64,000 nucleotides of DNA. Origin: Impatiens glandulifera (Eukaryota; Streptophyta; Magnoliopsida; Ericales; Balsaminaceae). Every line of letters begins with the position of its first letter. The stretch's first letter is position 1. Under the pieces are notes generated by a model. The model searched no databases, was not told the origin of the DNA, and saw nothing but the letters and a program-made list of their open reading frames with translations. This document shows, in pieces, positions 22,470-34,574 of the stretch. The position numbers and the translations under genes were made by a program. The DNA is taken from contig NC_061866.1 of NCBI RefSeq assembly GCF_907164915.1, positions 20,769,429-20,833,428 of the forward strand. Reading direction: 5' to 3'.

Positions 22470-23195
22470 ATGGGGAAATCTAAACGTGATATGGTGAGTC
22501 TGAATGGTACAAACTACCGACAATAGAAACTAATGATTAGTGATTTGTTAGTTTTAGATGATTTGAATGATGAAATTGAAAATGAGGGATTAGACTTGAG
22601 ACTACAAAAGAGGCTGATTGGAAAAATACAGATAGAAAGGCATACAGCTTTATTCATTCCGAGGTTGGTGTAAATGTTGTGCATCATGTTGAGAATGAGA
22701 CTACGACATATGTTGTATGGAGAAAAGTTGAAGCTCTCTACGCTTGGAGGTCAACAGAGAATAAAGTAGCCCTAGTATGAAGGCTAGTGAATCTGAAGTA
22801 CATTGATAATAAATCAATTGCTGAGCACTTGAATGTTTTTCAAAATATTTTGAATCAGCTGAGTAGTATGAAGATAAACTTTGATGATGAGGTGCAAGCA
22901 CTTTTAGTCCTTGGATATTTGCCTACAAGTTGGGAGACACTTATTATCTCTCAGAAACTCAACACCAAATGGTAATGTCAACATGGCATTTATCACCAGT
23001 TCCTTACTTGATGAGGAGAATCGAAAGGGGGATAAGCCCTCTAAGTCTGATATGTTGGTGACTAATAGAGAAAGATCAAAGGATAATAGAAGTGGTTCGA
23101 TCAGGGGTAAGTCTAGAAGCAAGTCTAGAGCTCCAAAGAAGGATGGTATTTTCCATTACTGTGGTAAATTGGGTCATTGGAAAAACGAGTGCTGA
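22470..23195 (+). pseudogene. Copia B gag with damaged zinc knuckle
   Basis: The likely start is at 22,470 (MGKSKRDMVSLNGTNY), and a stop follows two codons later. The frame at 22,787 has YIDNKSIAEHLNVFQNILNQ and LPTSWETLI, the typical UBN2/gag core. The C-terminus reads FHYCGKLGHWKNEC, the CCHC knuckle (C-x2-C-x4-H-x4-C), but the first cysteine is replaced by F. Frames shift between 22,975 and 22,911. The gene would encode the nucleocapsid; this copy cannot. Confidence 0.75.
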
Positions 23196-23213
23196 AAATT
23201 TAAAAATGATAAA

Positions 23214-23549
23214 GTGAAGGGTACGGTGAAACCTAGAGAAAAGAAAGAACAGAGTGTAAATACATCTTCTTATGCTTTAGATGGTGAACTGACATATACT
23301 TATAACTGTCAAGATTCCTGTCTTAGCACATCTTCAAATGAAATAGCATGGATTATTGATACAGGTGCCTCATTCCATATTAGTCCACACAAAGGTTACT
23401 TTCAGTCCTACAAAGATGATGATTATGGTGAGGTCCGCATGGGTAACAATGGTTTGCCCAAGATAGTTGGTCTTAGTGATGTTAAAATCGAGACAAACAT
23501 GGGTTGTTTCCTGATATTGAGAGATGTAAGATATGTTCCTGATTTGTGA
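23214..23549 (+). pseudogene. Copia B aspartic protease
   Basis: Contains AWIIDTGASFHISP, the catalytic D-T-G-A/S-x-H motif of copia protease, then GEVRMGNNG and LRDVRYVPDL, the usual second half. A stop after VPDL cuts the frame, and INFISAGKLDD follows in the same phase. The protease processes Gag-Pol. Confidence 0.85.
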
Positions 23550-23636
23550 ATTAATTTTATTTCAGCAGGTAAGCTCGATGATAGAGGCTATCATAATGTT
23601 TTTAGTGGTGTAGCATGGAAGCTAAGCAAGGGTTCA

Positions 23637-24470
23637 TTGGTTGTTGCGCGAGGTAAGAAATATTGTTCCTTATACAAGACAAATTTAAAAATTGTCTATG
23701 ATGCATCATATTTTGTCGTGATGGAGTCATCCTCTGAGTTGTGTTACAAGAGAATAGGTCACATTAGAGAAAATGGGCTGAATGTTTTGATTAATAGGAA
23801 TGTGTTGCCGAATATCAAGGATGATCATCTTGGAAATTGTGAGCATTGCTTGAAGGGTAAGAAGAACAGAGTCTCCTTCAGTAAGTCGAAAATGGAACTG
23901 AAAAAGAATGTCCTTGAACTGGTCCATATAGATGTTTGTGGTCCTATGAAGATTAAATCCATAGGTGGTGCTTCTTATTTTGTAACATTCATAGACGATG
24001 CATCTAGGAAGGTTTGGGCCTATGATATAAAGTCCAAGGATGAGGTTGCAGCAAGGTTTGAGTTCTTTCACAAGCTGGTTGAAAGAAAGACAGAAAGAAA
24101 ACTGATGAGGGTGCGGTCAGATAATGGGAAAGAGTACATAGGCTCATTTGATGATTATTACATAGAGTAGGGTATTCAACATGAATAGATTGTGCCCAAG
24201 ACTCCACAACAAAATGGAGTGGAAGAGAGGATGAACAGAACCATGTTAGAACGGATGAGGAGTATGCTTTCCCATGCCAAGTTGGCTAAGCATTTTTGGG
24301 CTGAATCCATGAGCACTACAGTGTATGTGATTAATCGTTCTCCCTCCAAACCATTGAATAATAAGTGTGCAGAAAGCGTCTGGTCAGGTAAAATATTAAT
24401 TATGACTATTTACGCGTTTTTAGTTGTAGAGCTTTTGTGCATGATCCAAAAGATGAAACTTCTAAGCTAG
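23637..24470 (+). pseudogene. Copia B integrase
   Basis: The zinc-binding part has ELCYKRIGHI (first H changed to Y/R context), then CEHCLKGKK. The catalytic core has HIDVCGPM (first D), VRSDNGKEY (second D) and, after two stops at about 24,170-24,188, TPQQNGVEERMNRT (E). Downstream AKHFWAESMSTTVYVINRSP is the standard copia continuation. The enzyme would insert element cDNA; here two stops split the core before the catalytic E. Confidence 0.85.
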
Positions 24471-24889
24471 ATGTAAAAACCAGGCAATTCATATTTTTTG
24501 GTTATGGTGATGAAAAGTGGGGATACATATGTTATGAACCAGTTGACAAGAAGGTTTTGAGAAGCTGAGATATGATATTTCTTGAAGATCAGACTATTGA
24601 GAATTTTAAAGATGGTGAAAATCTTGATGCATACATACGTGATCTTTCTGGTCTTGAGTTGTCTCATGATGTTGAGGAGACAAGGCCAAATGTAGCTTCA
24701 GACTCAGATAGTGATTATGATGTTCCTAGGGTCAAGCTATTGGCCATGGAAATGATACTGAAACTGATCTTGGTGATAATATTGAGGCTGATTTTTAAGT
24801 TCAACAAGAAGATGGAAATCAACAAAATCAACAAATAGAGGTACTTAGGAGGTCTACTAGGAGAAAAGATCAAGTTCTAAGTACTAGCT

Positions 24890-26400
24890 TCCATTGATGA
24901 AGAGATGAAGTCGTCGCTAAAAAATGGCACATATGAACTAGTTGAAAGACTAAAGAACATAAAAGTATTACAAAATAAATGGGTGTACAATATCAAGCAA
25001 GAAGGTAATGATAGATAGACAAGATACAAGGCTAGGCTGGTTTTCAATGGTTTTGGGCAGAGACATAGAATCGATTATGATGAGATTTTCTCACCGGTAG
25101 TGAAGATGACTTTTATCCAGGTGGTGTTAGGTCTAACTGCTTGTATGGATCTTGAGGTTGAACAACTTGATGTAAAGACTGTATTTCTCCATGGTGATTT
25201 GGATGAAGATGTTTATATAGAGAAACATGAAGGTTACAATAAGAAAGGTGAGGAAAGTAAGGTGTGTAAACTTGTCAAAAGTCTGTACGGTTTGAAGCAA
25301 GCACCAAGGCAGTGGTATCTTAAGTTTGAGTCGTTCATGACCATCTATGGGTTCATGAAGACATCTATAGATCACTGTGTCTTTGTGCAAAAGTTTTATT
25401 CTAATGATTTTATTATACTTCCCATATGTGTTGATGACATGTTGATTGTAGGGAGAGACAAGCTCAAGATTGCCAAGTTGAAAAAGATTTTGCTAAGTCT
25501 TTTTAGATGAAAGACTTGGGTCAAGCAAGACAATTCTTGGAATGCAGGTCATTCGTGATCGGGTGAAGAAAATGCTATGGCTGTCTCAAGAGAGATATAT
25601 TGAGAAGATTCTAAAACGATTATGTATGGACAAGGCAAAGCTAGTTGCTTGTCCATTATCTATACACTTGAAAATAAACAAGAAAATGTCTCCCAAGGAT
25701 GAAGAGGAAAAACAAGAAATGTGCAGTGTTCCATATGCTTCAACAATAGGTAGTCTGATGTATGCAATGGTCTATACAAGACTAGATATAACTAATGCGG
25801 TTAGAGTAGTTAGTCGTTTCCTTTTAAATCCTAGTAAGACACACTGGGAAGTAGTTAAATGGATAATGATATATCGTTAAGGGACCTCCAAATACGTTTT
25901 GTGTTATGGTACTAGAAAGCCACATGTTGAAGGGTTTTCTAATTTAGATATGAGTGGTGATATTGATACAATGAGATCAACTTCAGGGTATCTATTTACT
26001 TTTGAAGGAGTAAATGTATCATGACAGTCTCATCTATAGAAATGTGTTGCTTTGTCTACTACAGAAGCTGAATGTATTACCATTAAATGTTGTAAGGAAA
26101 TGAGATGGATGAATGAATTATTGAAGGAAACGGGTATAACACAAGACATGTTCGTGGTGTTTAGTGACTCACAAAGTGATATACATGTGAGCAAAAATCC
26201 AAGTTTCCATTCACATTCAAAACACATCTAAATAAGGTACCATTGGATCCGTGAAGTGCTCAAGAAGGAGTTATACTTGAAGAAATTGCATACAGATGAG
26301 AATGGGTCAGATATGATGACAAAGGGCTTGCCAATAGGCAAGCATGAGATATGTTATGCCAAAACTGGAATGATTCTGGTAGGAGTGTCACGATAATGAA
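24890..26400 (+). pseudogene. Copia B reverse transcriptase and RNase H
   Basis: RT begins near KNGTYELVERLKN and NKWVYNIKQEG, continues IDYDEIFSPVVKM, LDVKTVFLHGDLDEDVYIE, SLYGLKQAPRQWY and ICVDDMLIVG (catalytic DD kept, Y changed to C). A frameshift at 25,510 is followed by the thumb/connection (SQERYIEKIL, PYASTIGSLMYAM, VSRFLLNPSKTHWEVVKWI). RNase H follows as STTEAECITIKCCKEMRWM and DSQSDIHVSKNPSFHSHSK. About six interruptions. Confidence 0.85.
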
Positions 26401-26428
26401 TGTTTATAGCAACATTCTCCTATGGCTC

Positions 26429-26442
26429 GGAAGGGGGGAAAT
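26429..26442 (+). promoter_or_regulatory. Polypurine tract of copia B
   Basis: GGAAGGGGGGAAAT directly before the 3' LTR; the plus-strand primer site for reverse transcription. Confidence 0.85.
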
Positions 26443-26933
26443 TGTTGATGTGTTTCTTTCCATTGCGGGTGGGTTTTAAATTCCGGGTAAACGGGTCAGG
26501 ATTTTCTGTTATGAAAACGGGTTAGAGTATAAATATTTTTTGGGTATTTTTCTCAAAATATAGTAAGGTTTAGAGAGAGTAAACAGATCTAGAGATTTTC
26601 TACTTCCTTCTTATTCTTAGGCTGATCTAGAGAGAGAGAGGTTGGGGGAGCTTTTGATTATGGAGGATTTTAATCATTCCCAGTGTAATCACTTCTTTCA
26701 TTTGAGAGCAGGACATGTATGTTTCTACTATTGACATTTCTTTGATTTAGTGAAACTTATCCCTCCCGTGAACATAAGTCGATTTTGATCGAACCACGTA
26801 TATTGCATTGTTATTGCTTTGTGCTATTTCAGTTCTTGGTAATCTGTTTGTCGTCATAGACGATTTGGAAACTGATTTTTTACAGATTTGATTTCTAAAA
26901 AGATTTGTAGTTTTTCTGTTGCAAAACCATACA
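26443..26933 (+). repeat. 3' LTR of copia B
   Basis: Starts TGTTGATGTG and ends AAACCATACA; same length as the 5' LTR. Followed by the target duplication ATGTG. Confidence 0.9.
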
Positions 26934-26938
26934 ATGTG

Positions 26939-27900
26939 GAGTTTGAGAGTGTATCAGAAACCTACAACACCACCGTCAACTACACCAGAGTTGTCTGATA
27001 CTTTACCGCCGACTACATCACCACAACATTCTATTTCTATGTACATTCCTAGACGTGATGTTAGACGTTCTCCAAGACTCATTGAAGCTGATTTATTATT
27101 CATGCATTGAGTGTTGCATAAGATATTTATTTTTATGAAGAACATTATTCATATTCTGATTTGTCATTTATGATGACTCTAATAGATAGATGATTATCAT
27201 GCAAGAAGAGATTGAATCTCTTCATAAGAATGGTACGTGGAATCTCGTAAAATATATAATGATATTCGTTGTAAGTGGGTGTATAAAATAAAAGAAAATA
27301 AAATTAGAATTAAAGATGTAAGGTTTAAAGCAAGGTTGGTTATAAAAGGTGACAATCATATTATGGGGATTAATTATACTAACGTGTTTTCTCATGTTGT
27401 GAAGCTTACTTCGATTCGAGTATCATTTGGTATCGTGGCGATTCATAATTTAGAGTTTAAGCAGATAGATGTGAAGATTGCATTTATATACGGGGATCTA
27501 GATGAGAACATCTATATGCATCAAATTGAGGGATTTATAGTCTTAAGACAAGAAGACTGTAAATGTTATTTGAAGAAATCCCTCTGTGGTTTAAAACAAT
27601 CGCCAATATTATGATATAAAAGATTTGATTATTTTATGATCACTCATTACATCAAACAAAGCGATTTTAATAGTTGTGTCTATTTTAAAACTGGTAATGA
27701 TGACTCGTTTGTTTATTTCGACCTATATGGTGATGATATGTTGATAGCGGTTAATGATTAGAAGGAAATAAAGAAGGTAAAGATACAACTTGATTTTTTT
27801 TATATGAAAGATTTAGGAGCTGAAAATAAGATACTCATAATGGATATTTAGAGATGGAAAAATTAGAATATTATACCTATGTTAAAAAGGGTATATAATG
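26939..27900 (+). pseudogene. Copia A linker and reverse transcriptase
   Basis: The linker resumes after copia B with PTTPPSTTPELSDTLPPTTS and RRDVRRSPRLIEAD. RT (27,190-27,614) reads RCKWVYKIKENK, RFKARLVIKGDN, INYTNVFSHVVKLTSIR, FKQIDVKIAFIYGDLDENIY and KKSLCGLKQSP. The active-site region at about 27,720-27,760 is LYGDDMLIAVND, with the two aspartates retained. Stops after SPIL and later. Confidence 0.8.
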
Positions 27901-28700
27901 AGAAATTCCTTCACTGGTTCATTATGAATGATGCTAGTCCTGTGAGTTCTTTAACAATTCAATTTAAACTCTCTTATGATTTATCACTATAGTTTAATGA
28001 GGATATCAACTATATGTCAAGAGTTCCATATTCTAGTGTAGTTGGATCACTTATATATAATGATTTGTACTTGACCAGTTTTGACATTTTCGGTAAGTGT
28101 AGTTAGCAGATATCTGTCAAATCTAGGTAAAATGCATTGGAGAGCAGTTCGGTAGATCTTACGTTATTTGAAAGGTTCAACAAATGCTCATCTATAGTTT
28201 GAGAGGATTATATATGGAGTTGTCAGTTATATTGACTTTGATTATGATATCGATCTTGATAGAAGAAGATCGCTTACATGTTTTATTTTTTGTATTGGCA
28301 GTTATGCGATTAGTTTGAAATCTACTCTACAAAGTACACACTGGTTGTCTACTACAAAGGCATAATACACAACCATTATATAACTTTGTAAAGAAGGTAT
28401 TTGACTGAAATGTCTATTTATTGAATTCATGAAGGATTTATAAATGACGACAATATTATGTGATAGTCAACGTGTAATTTTTTTTACGAATGATCAGATG
28501 TTTTATGAAAGAACATAAGCACATTGATGTACAATATCATTTTGTACGTGATATTATTTCTTGTGGTAATATTGATGTGAGCAATATTAGTATTGTTGAT
28601 AATCTTGCTAATATGATGACGAAGGTGCTCTCCATATCTAAGTTTGAGTATTGCTCAAACTTAATTGGTCTTGGTTGTTGAGTAAGGCCATTGGGGACTT
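27901..28700 (+). pseudogene. Copia A RNase H remnant
   Basis: Degenerate. Recognisable pieces are SRVPYSSVVGSLIYN-like sequence at about 28,020-28,065 and, at 28,490-28,681, KEHKHIDVQYHFVRDIISCG, then VDNLANMMTKVLSISKFEYC. This is the end of copia RNase H (K-T-KHID-x-RYHF-x-R, N-x-AD-x-x-TK-x-L). Confidence 0.75.
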
Positions 28701-28789
28701 TCGGAATAAGTGGAGATTATTATGATGTTGTCTATATTTTGAAGATCAAATTTTCTTTTGACATAATAGATTTGTGTCAATGTAGAAGT

Positions 28790-29134
28790 TGTTAGATTAT
28801 GGTGACCTAAATGGATTTTATCTGGGGCCTAGACCTAGACTCATTATGTAATAAAATATAATCCTAATTATTTGATATTTAGGCTCACTAGGTCCAATTA
28901 TGTGATTTATAAATATATGGTCTTAGTTAGGATTTTATACACAAAATATCAACCATTTTTCATTTTCTCTCTTTAAGTTATAATCAACATAGTGAAAACT
29001 TTCCTTCCTCTTCCTGTGATTTTCCTATTTTGAGTTTTCACGTAAATCTTATGTTATTTACATGTTTTTCATTATTATTAATCGCATGTCTCATTAATCT
29101 TGATTACTCTCAAATTTAAATTTGTTTTTCAACA
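28790..29134 (+). repeat. 3' LTR of copia A
   Basis: Starts TGTTAGATTATGG and ends TTTTTCAACA; diverged from 19,921-20,258. Confidence 0.75.
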
Positions 29135-29335
29135 TTAATAAATCTAAAATAACAATAGAAAATTAAGTACAATATAATATTAATATTTAATCATACTAGT
29201 AATAATGATCAGACTTCTATAGAAGATCTTCAAATAGTTCATTCTAAGTTAGTATGGACAATCATGGCCAAATTAGGCCAAAGAGACGCTCGTAGGTAGA
29301 TTGAGCTTAACAAGCATAGACGATAATGATGACTT

Positions 29336-29526
29336 TTTTTTAGAACTCTTGCTTTCGCTGCTCCTATGGAGTGTGAATAATCCCCGCGGGTTAAGCACAT
29401 AGCCCGTAAACACACTTAACCATTTAACCAGGCACATAAATTGCCGTCTAACAGGCTAGAACCCAGGATCTCATGGAGACATGTGGGATATCCACCTCTT
29501 GTTGCCACTAAGCTATAAGAGGAGAT
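29336..29526 (-). mobile_element. tRNA-derived SINE with target duplication, minus strand
   Basis: On the minus strand box A TAGCTTAGTGG (plus 29,505-29,515) and box B GGGTTCTAGCC (plus 29,454-29,464) are spaced as in tRNA genes. The element ends in a short A run (plus T run 29,334-29,340). Flanks GATAATGATGACTT (29,322-29,335) and GATAATTATGACTT (29,527-29,540) are a 14-bp target duplication with one mismatch. Family differs from the SINE at 3.5 kb. Confidence 0.8.
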
Positions 29527-29540
29527 GATAATTATGACTT

Positions 29541-30788
29541 TGTCATGACCCGACTAATCATTTTTTGTAATAACAATTAATGTTCCATCTCGTTTAATTG
29601 TAATTAAAAAAATTTAATTTTTTAATGAAAATTCTTCATGATAGTTTAAATGTAAGTAGTATATAAATTTTGATATTCAATGGATATATTTTTGGAATAA
29701 ATTTATTTTTCGAAAAGATTGATTGATTATAATTAATTTAATTATGATTATATAAACGCAAACACGTTATTTGATTAGAAGTACAATTCACATACAGTTT
29801 TTATCTGGTAGATGAGTATCAAATCATTTAAAAAATAAAGAAATAAATCATTCATTTCAATCACGAAAATACTACAATCTTAAATACTTGTAGATGCACA
29901 TTTTTAGCCCAAAATATCGTCACAACTTACCTAAAATCAATAAATTATTCTTTCTTAATTAGAATATAAATTGGATAAATTCATTTAAGGGTTTCACAAG
30001 GTTTTAAAAAAGTTCATGAAAAATTGAAAAATAAAATTCTTTTAAGCAAAACGAAACAAAGTATAACATCAGAAAAAAAAAAGATGGAAAGGAAAAAAAC
30101 AAAGACTATAGAGACGATTAACATGAACAAAATGTCTATAAGAAGAGACGATTGAGGCGTGCTTTCAAAAACGAATTTCATATATTGTCATAATAATGAC
30201 GTTATGAATTATACACATCGGTCTAATACAATTGTTTTACGATAGTTTCTTTCTAGTCAAATAGTTCACTAAAAGATATTATGATAGTAATTTACTGATT
30301 TAGATCCTTCATATCTGCTGCATTGATCCAAATCTCACAATAACTATCGAGAAATTTTGACATCAGCCATTAAATTCAGTCATGTTCAAAAAATACTTCA
30401 AATACCCGTTATCCCATGACAATGAAAAAAATGTGAGATGTTTTTTCAGCCTCCATAAGACACATCCGTCAACGACAAGTCAGAATATAATATTTTTTCA
30501 TACATATGTCGTCCGTCAAAATTCCATCATAAATAACACTCCAGGAAAAAGTCTCAAAAAGTTGAAGCCATCTAAATTAATTTTATTGACAGTGCTTCCG
30601 AGTTTATTCCTTATTCTTATTCTCTAAAACATCAATATAATTTCCATGACTCGTCTCATCAATGTTGGATAAAACAATAATGTAATTAGATAACACATTC
30701 CTTCATTATTGTCATACATAACAAATTCAATATAAACTTTTGTTGAATATGGTATCTATTAATGAAAAGTTTATGTATGTAGATATAT
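29541..30788. other. Unclassified AT-rich, no gene
   Basis: No supported gene. The 81-codon frame at 30,382-30,627 has no motif I recognise. Confidence 0.4.
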
Positions 30789-31266
30789 TGTTGGAATTAT
30801 CCGAATTAGGTCCTAATTTAAATTGTGAGAAATAAAATCTGAATGCGGAAGCATACATTAATTCATCTTCAGAATCTTCTCTTTCTTATAAAAGAAATAA
30901 TCTTGAATCTTCTCGATCTTTCTTTAGACTTTTCTTAGATGGAATAGTTCTTCCAATTTGATGACTACACCATTAGTTTCTCTCTCTGTTGATGGGGACG
31001 CAAAGGAGAAATGATCGTACTTCAAATGGAGACCATTGCAATTATAAAATAACTAATATTATGTTAGTTATTATAATTTGGTAATTTCTAATTTAGCCCC
31101 TTCATAAAATTAGAAATGTCACTAAGGTATTCTCACTTTAAATTCATGACAAATACACACATAAACCATAAACTTAATTTCACATTAGATCACATTATTT
31201 TAGCTTATATTAAATATGACACTTGTACAATTATTTATTATACTAATGACCTCATAAATTCCAACA
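30789..31266 (-). repeat. LTR of copia C
   Basis: TGTTGGAATT...AATTCCAACA, 478 bp. The same sequence, split by the CACTA element, occurs at 41,439-41,663 plus 61,736-61,838. Confidence 0.7.
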
Positions 31267-32016
31267 ATCTCCAATTGGATCACGTTTGTACAAAAATAAA
31301 TATATCAATCGTAATGCGCCTGAAGTTTTTGTGTCATCTCAATCATATATTGTATAAACAATTTTATCAATTAATTATATTAATATAGGACCAAAGAGCT
31401 CGTCATTATATTTAAGCACAACTAGACACAACAATGATCACATAAATCAATACAATAATTGACAAATCATATAATGAATGTAATGAATGAAAATTTCATG
31501 CAAGCTTATCTTTTCATGTTAATTTTTAGCTGGTCCTACTTGAGTTTAATGAGATCATACTTTAAAAATAATTATACAAAGTGTAATGAACTAATTAATA
31601 ATTAATTTCTTATCAGACTAAAACCTCATAAATATCTACAAAATAACTAAACTAAAAGAAAATCAAACTAAAAACTCCCATTGAAGTTAGAGATCATCGA
31701 TCTCTACGACACTCATCAAAGCAATATTCTCATGAAAGGCAATAGATGATAAACCCAAGGGGTCTATAACCAAGAAGTTTGTACATAAATATTTTATAGA
31801 AATTTATCCACTTTGAATAGTTTCTTTCACAAAAAGAAACCTAATGTCAATATCACCTAATGCTTAGTAACATGTCATAATTTCTGCTGAAATAGTGGAT
31901 GAAGTCGTAAGTATTTATTTAACATTTCTTCAAGAAATGACTAAACCAACTAGACTAAAATATAACTCGAAGTGGATTTAAAATTGTTTTAGCATCCTGT
32001 AAGATCGGAGTCAGAA

Positions 32017-32363
32017 AGAAAGAAATAATAATGAGAATAGACAGTATTCATCAACCTCTTCAGTTCATTCCCCTTTCATTGTAAGAGAAAGGGGAAGGAG
32101 AATAGGAAGGACAAGGGGAAGAGGAAAAAGAAGACAACATGTTGAAACAATAGGTTAATATGGAAATAAAAATCCTGATTGGGATAATTAGGATTTAATA
32201 CAGTTTGTAATATATTTTTCTTGTATGTTTGTTACTTATTAGGTTCTTTAGGATCGTTTGATTGTCATCCTTTAATCATGACTAAGATTTTTCTAGTTTT
32301 GATTATTGACCCTCCCACTTTTTGGATTTTAATGAAATGGTTTTAACCGTTTTCCCCCAAAAA
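32017..32363 (+). mobile_element. 5'-truncated LINE with 16-bp target duplication
   Basis: Flanked by AAGATCGGAGTCAGAA (32,001-32,016) and AAGACCGGAGTCAGAA (32,364-32,379), one mismatch. It ends in AACCGTTTTCCCCC plus A residues. The sequence is the same family as 7,200-7,942. Only about 350 bp of the 3' end is present, as expected of abortive target-primed reverse transcription. Confidence 0.85.
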
Positions 32364-33100
32364 AAGACCGGAGTCAGAATACATAGTGATCTCAAGACTA
32401 TCCGACCTCCTATAAGTGCGCATCATTTAATTCTTAGTTCTTTTCAAATATCTCATAATTATTGGGCTATTTAATGTCAATAAACATTTGTTCCAAACAA
32501 AACACTGCCCATATACCATAAATATGTATTTACTCCCACTGAACTTGTGATACATAAAACATCAATTGAATTCACCTTAAAACCAAAAGAGAGAATTATC
32601 TTGTGAAATTTATGATACCACTAACGATTCGCTTCTCTAAGTCCATAAATGATTTTCTTTAATTTATAAACCATAATAATTTAGTCTCTCAACACAAAGT
32701 TTTCTTGTTGCACAAAATTATTTTTCAATGTCTCTATTGAAAAACTCCTTAACATCTATTACGATGAAGCTCCATATCAAAATATGCAACGAGTACCATA
32801 AATTGTCCTTCATTTGAATAAACTGGATTGTCACAAAGACACTTAATTTTGAGGTTATTGAGTTTGCAATTAATTAATTTAATCAACACTATCTTTTTAC
32901 TCTTCATTTCTGACCTTTATCATCAATAGGAATTAAATCCTTACCAATGTCAAAAATATTTGAGTATAAATCAAATATTCCTCAATAGGTATTATTGATC
33001 TAAATTATTTTCTAAAACAAAATCAATTTTCTCCCTTCAAACTCAATATCCTCAAAAGAATATTGCAGTATCGTCTAAAAATAACTATTTTTAACTTGAC

Positions 33101-34195
33101 ATCATAAAATCACTTAGAATATTCAATAAAGTAGATGCTCACATTTATAAACTTAAAAATAATTAAATTTAAATAATGATTTATCTAATCTCAAAATACC
33201 TAATGCAATATTAATATCAAGTCTTATGACAATAATATTAATTGATAATAGTATTTTGGTGTAATGATCAAACATTAATAAAATGACATGTCAAATAATT
33301 AATTGAATGGATTAATTATTCGCATAAATAAGACTTTATATTTATAACATATTTATTATCACATCATACGTATTGATCTGTCAATTAATTATCAACTTTT
33401 GGGCCAAATAATATAATCACATGAATTACACAATAATACCATTCAAAATTTTCTTGAATCAATTTCAACAAAAAATATGACTTTGGTGATTATTTGTATC
33501 AATCAATACAATCCAAATAATTAACAATAATATCATTAATTTTAATTTTGATGTCATATTATTGTTTATGAATATTTAATAATAATTAGGAAGATTCCCG
33601 TGCGATTTACACGAATAAAATATAAATAAAATAAATTTAATAAAAAAACTAATAATAATATGTATTCAATGTTTAAAATTTTTAACAAATCATGAGGAAT
33701 ATATTAAAATAAAAATTATAACCCTCTCATTTCACATTTTATTCATTTCAGTAAAACAACTTATCTTCTCACATATCTCATCACATATTTTTTCCGAATG
33801 AACCTCTCATCTCGTGACCTTACACTTTCACTTTGGTCAATCAAATATTTGATTCATATTTTTTAAAATTTTACACCGTGACCTCACACTTTGATCAATA
33901 AAATACTTTATTCATATTTTTTTAACCATTTTCAATAATAAAAGAGAAGAAATATAAAGTTTACCACGAGTCAAAAGAGGGAGTGGAATCTCCTTTGAAA
34001 TTCATCTGCTCCAACTCGAAATCATTAACGTTAAAGTTGTCACTCTATGTTTGCGGATCGAGGATCGCTCATCTAGTGCAGAATAGTGTCTCGTTCGTCC
34101 AAAACCCTAGCAGAAAAGTTAAAGAATGAATAGGTGAGAGACGGAAAAGTAAAAGAAGTAATATGTGAGAGAAATAAAAGCATTACAAAGATTTT
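33101..34195. other. Unclassified AT-rich, no gene
   Basis: No supported coding sequence. The motif CCCGTGCGATTTACACG at about 33,598 is a short hairpin; no complete element boundary was found. Confidence 0.4.
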
Positions 34196-34515
34196 TTATA
34201 CCCATCTACAACAGAAGTAGAATATGTTGCATGCAACTTTTGTGCTCAATTGTTGTTGGTTAAACAGCAGTTGAGAGACTTTGGTATCCAGGAAAACGAG
34301 TCTCCTATCTTCTGTGACAACACCAGTGTTATCGCGATCACATATAACCCAATGTTGCACTCTCGGACGAAGCATATTGATATCCATCATAATTTCATCC
34401 AGAATCATGTTGCTCAGACACATATTCAATTGGAATATGTGCCAACGGATCAGCAAGTGGCCGACATCTTCACGAAGCCACTCCCCGAGACTAAGTTTTC
34501 TTATTTTTAAATATT
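34196..34515 (+). pseudogene. Copia D RNase H C-terminus
   Basis: The plus-strand frame has LLVKQQLRDFGIQENE, then IFCDNTSVIAITYNPMLHSR, then TKHIDIHHNFIQNHVA and LEYVPTDQQVADIFTKPLPE. This is the conserved end of copia RNase H with the catalytic D in FCDN and the KHID block. Sequence upstream (before 34,196) does not carry the rest of pol, so the fragment is truncated. A purine stretch TTGAGGGAGAAA at 34,561 followed by TGTTGATAAAG suggests a polypurine tract and LTR immediately downstream. Confidence 0.8.
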
Positions 34516-34574
34516 TTGGGCCTTTTAGATCTAAATTAATTATAATTTAGTGTGCACAAATTGAGGGAGAAATT

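Larger units (their letters stand above)
21852..26933 (+). mobile_element. Ty1/copia element B, complete, nested in copia A
   Basis: Two 491-bp LTRs (21,852-22,342 and 26,443-26,933) in direct orientation, a tRNA-Met primer site, a polypurine tract and all copia domains in order gag-PR-IN-RT-RH. A perfect 5-bp target duplication ATGTG flanks it (21,847-21,851 and 26,934-26,938). The LTRs differ at very roughly 40-50 of 491 positions by eye, so the insertion is not recent. Each domain carries stops. RT/RH wording (KLWLSQERYIEKIL-like, VPYAS-x-IGSLMYAMVYTR) fits the Tork lineage. Confidence 0.92.
19921..29134 (+). mobile_element. Ty1/copia element A, interrupted by copia B
   Basis: A 5' LTR (19,921-20,258) and a diverged 3' LTR (28,790-29,134) bracket gag, integrase, RT and RNase H remnants on the plus strand. 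Shared LTR landmarks include GGCTCACTAGG, GATCTTAGTTAGGATTTTA and CATTTTTCATTTT, and both end TTTTTCAACA. Copia B is inserted after the integrase region, and the coding order resumes on its far side. No clear 5-bp duplication flanks element A. Many stops mean it is old. Gag and RNase H wording is closest to the Tork group, by inspection only. Confidence 0.85.
30789..33100 (-). mobile_element. Copia C remnant: 3' LTR plus RNase H/RT, minus strand
   Basis: The LTR at 30,789-31,266 starts TGTTGGAATT and ends AATTCCAACA. To its right, minus-strand sequence follows the copia order backwards from RNase H to RT. Codon-level fragments are decayed, but the nucleotide pattern (for example the stretch at 32,590-32,800 around TAAGTCCATAAATGATTTTC and AACATCTATTACGATGAAGC) is that of antisense copia RT. 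No frame is open. A LINE copy is inserted at 32,017. Confidence 0.55.

Noticed and set aside
30382..30627. 81-codon frame
   Set aside because: No motif, no promoter, AT-rich surroundings.
33595..33640. Helitron end
   Set aside because: Only a small hairpin (CCCGTGCG...ACACG); no CTRR end or TC start could be placed.
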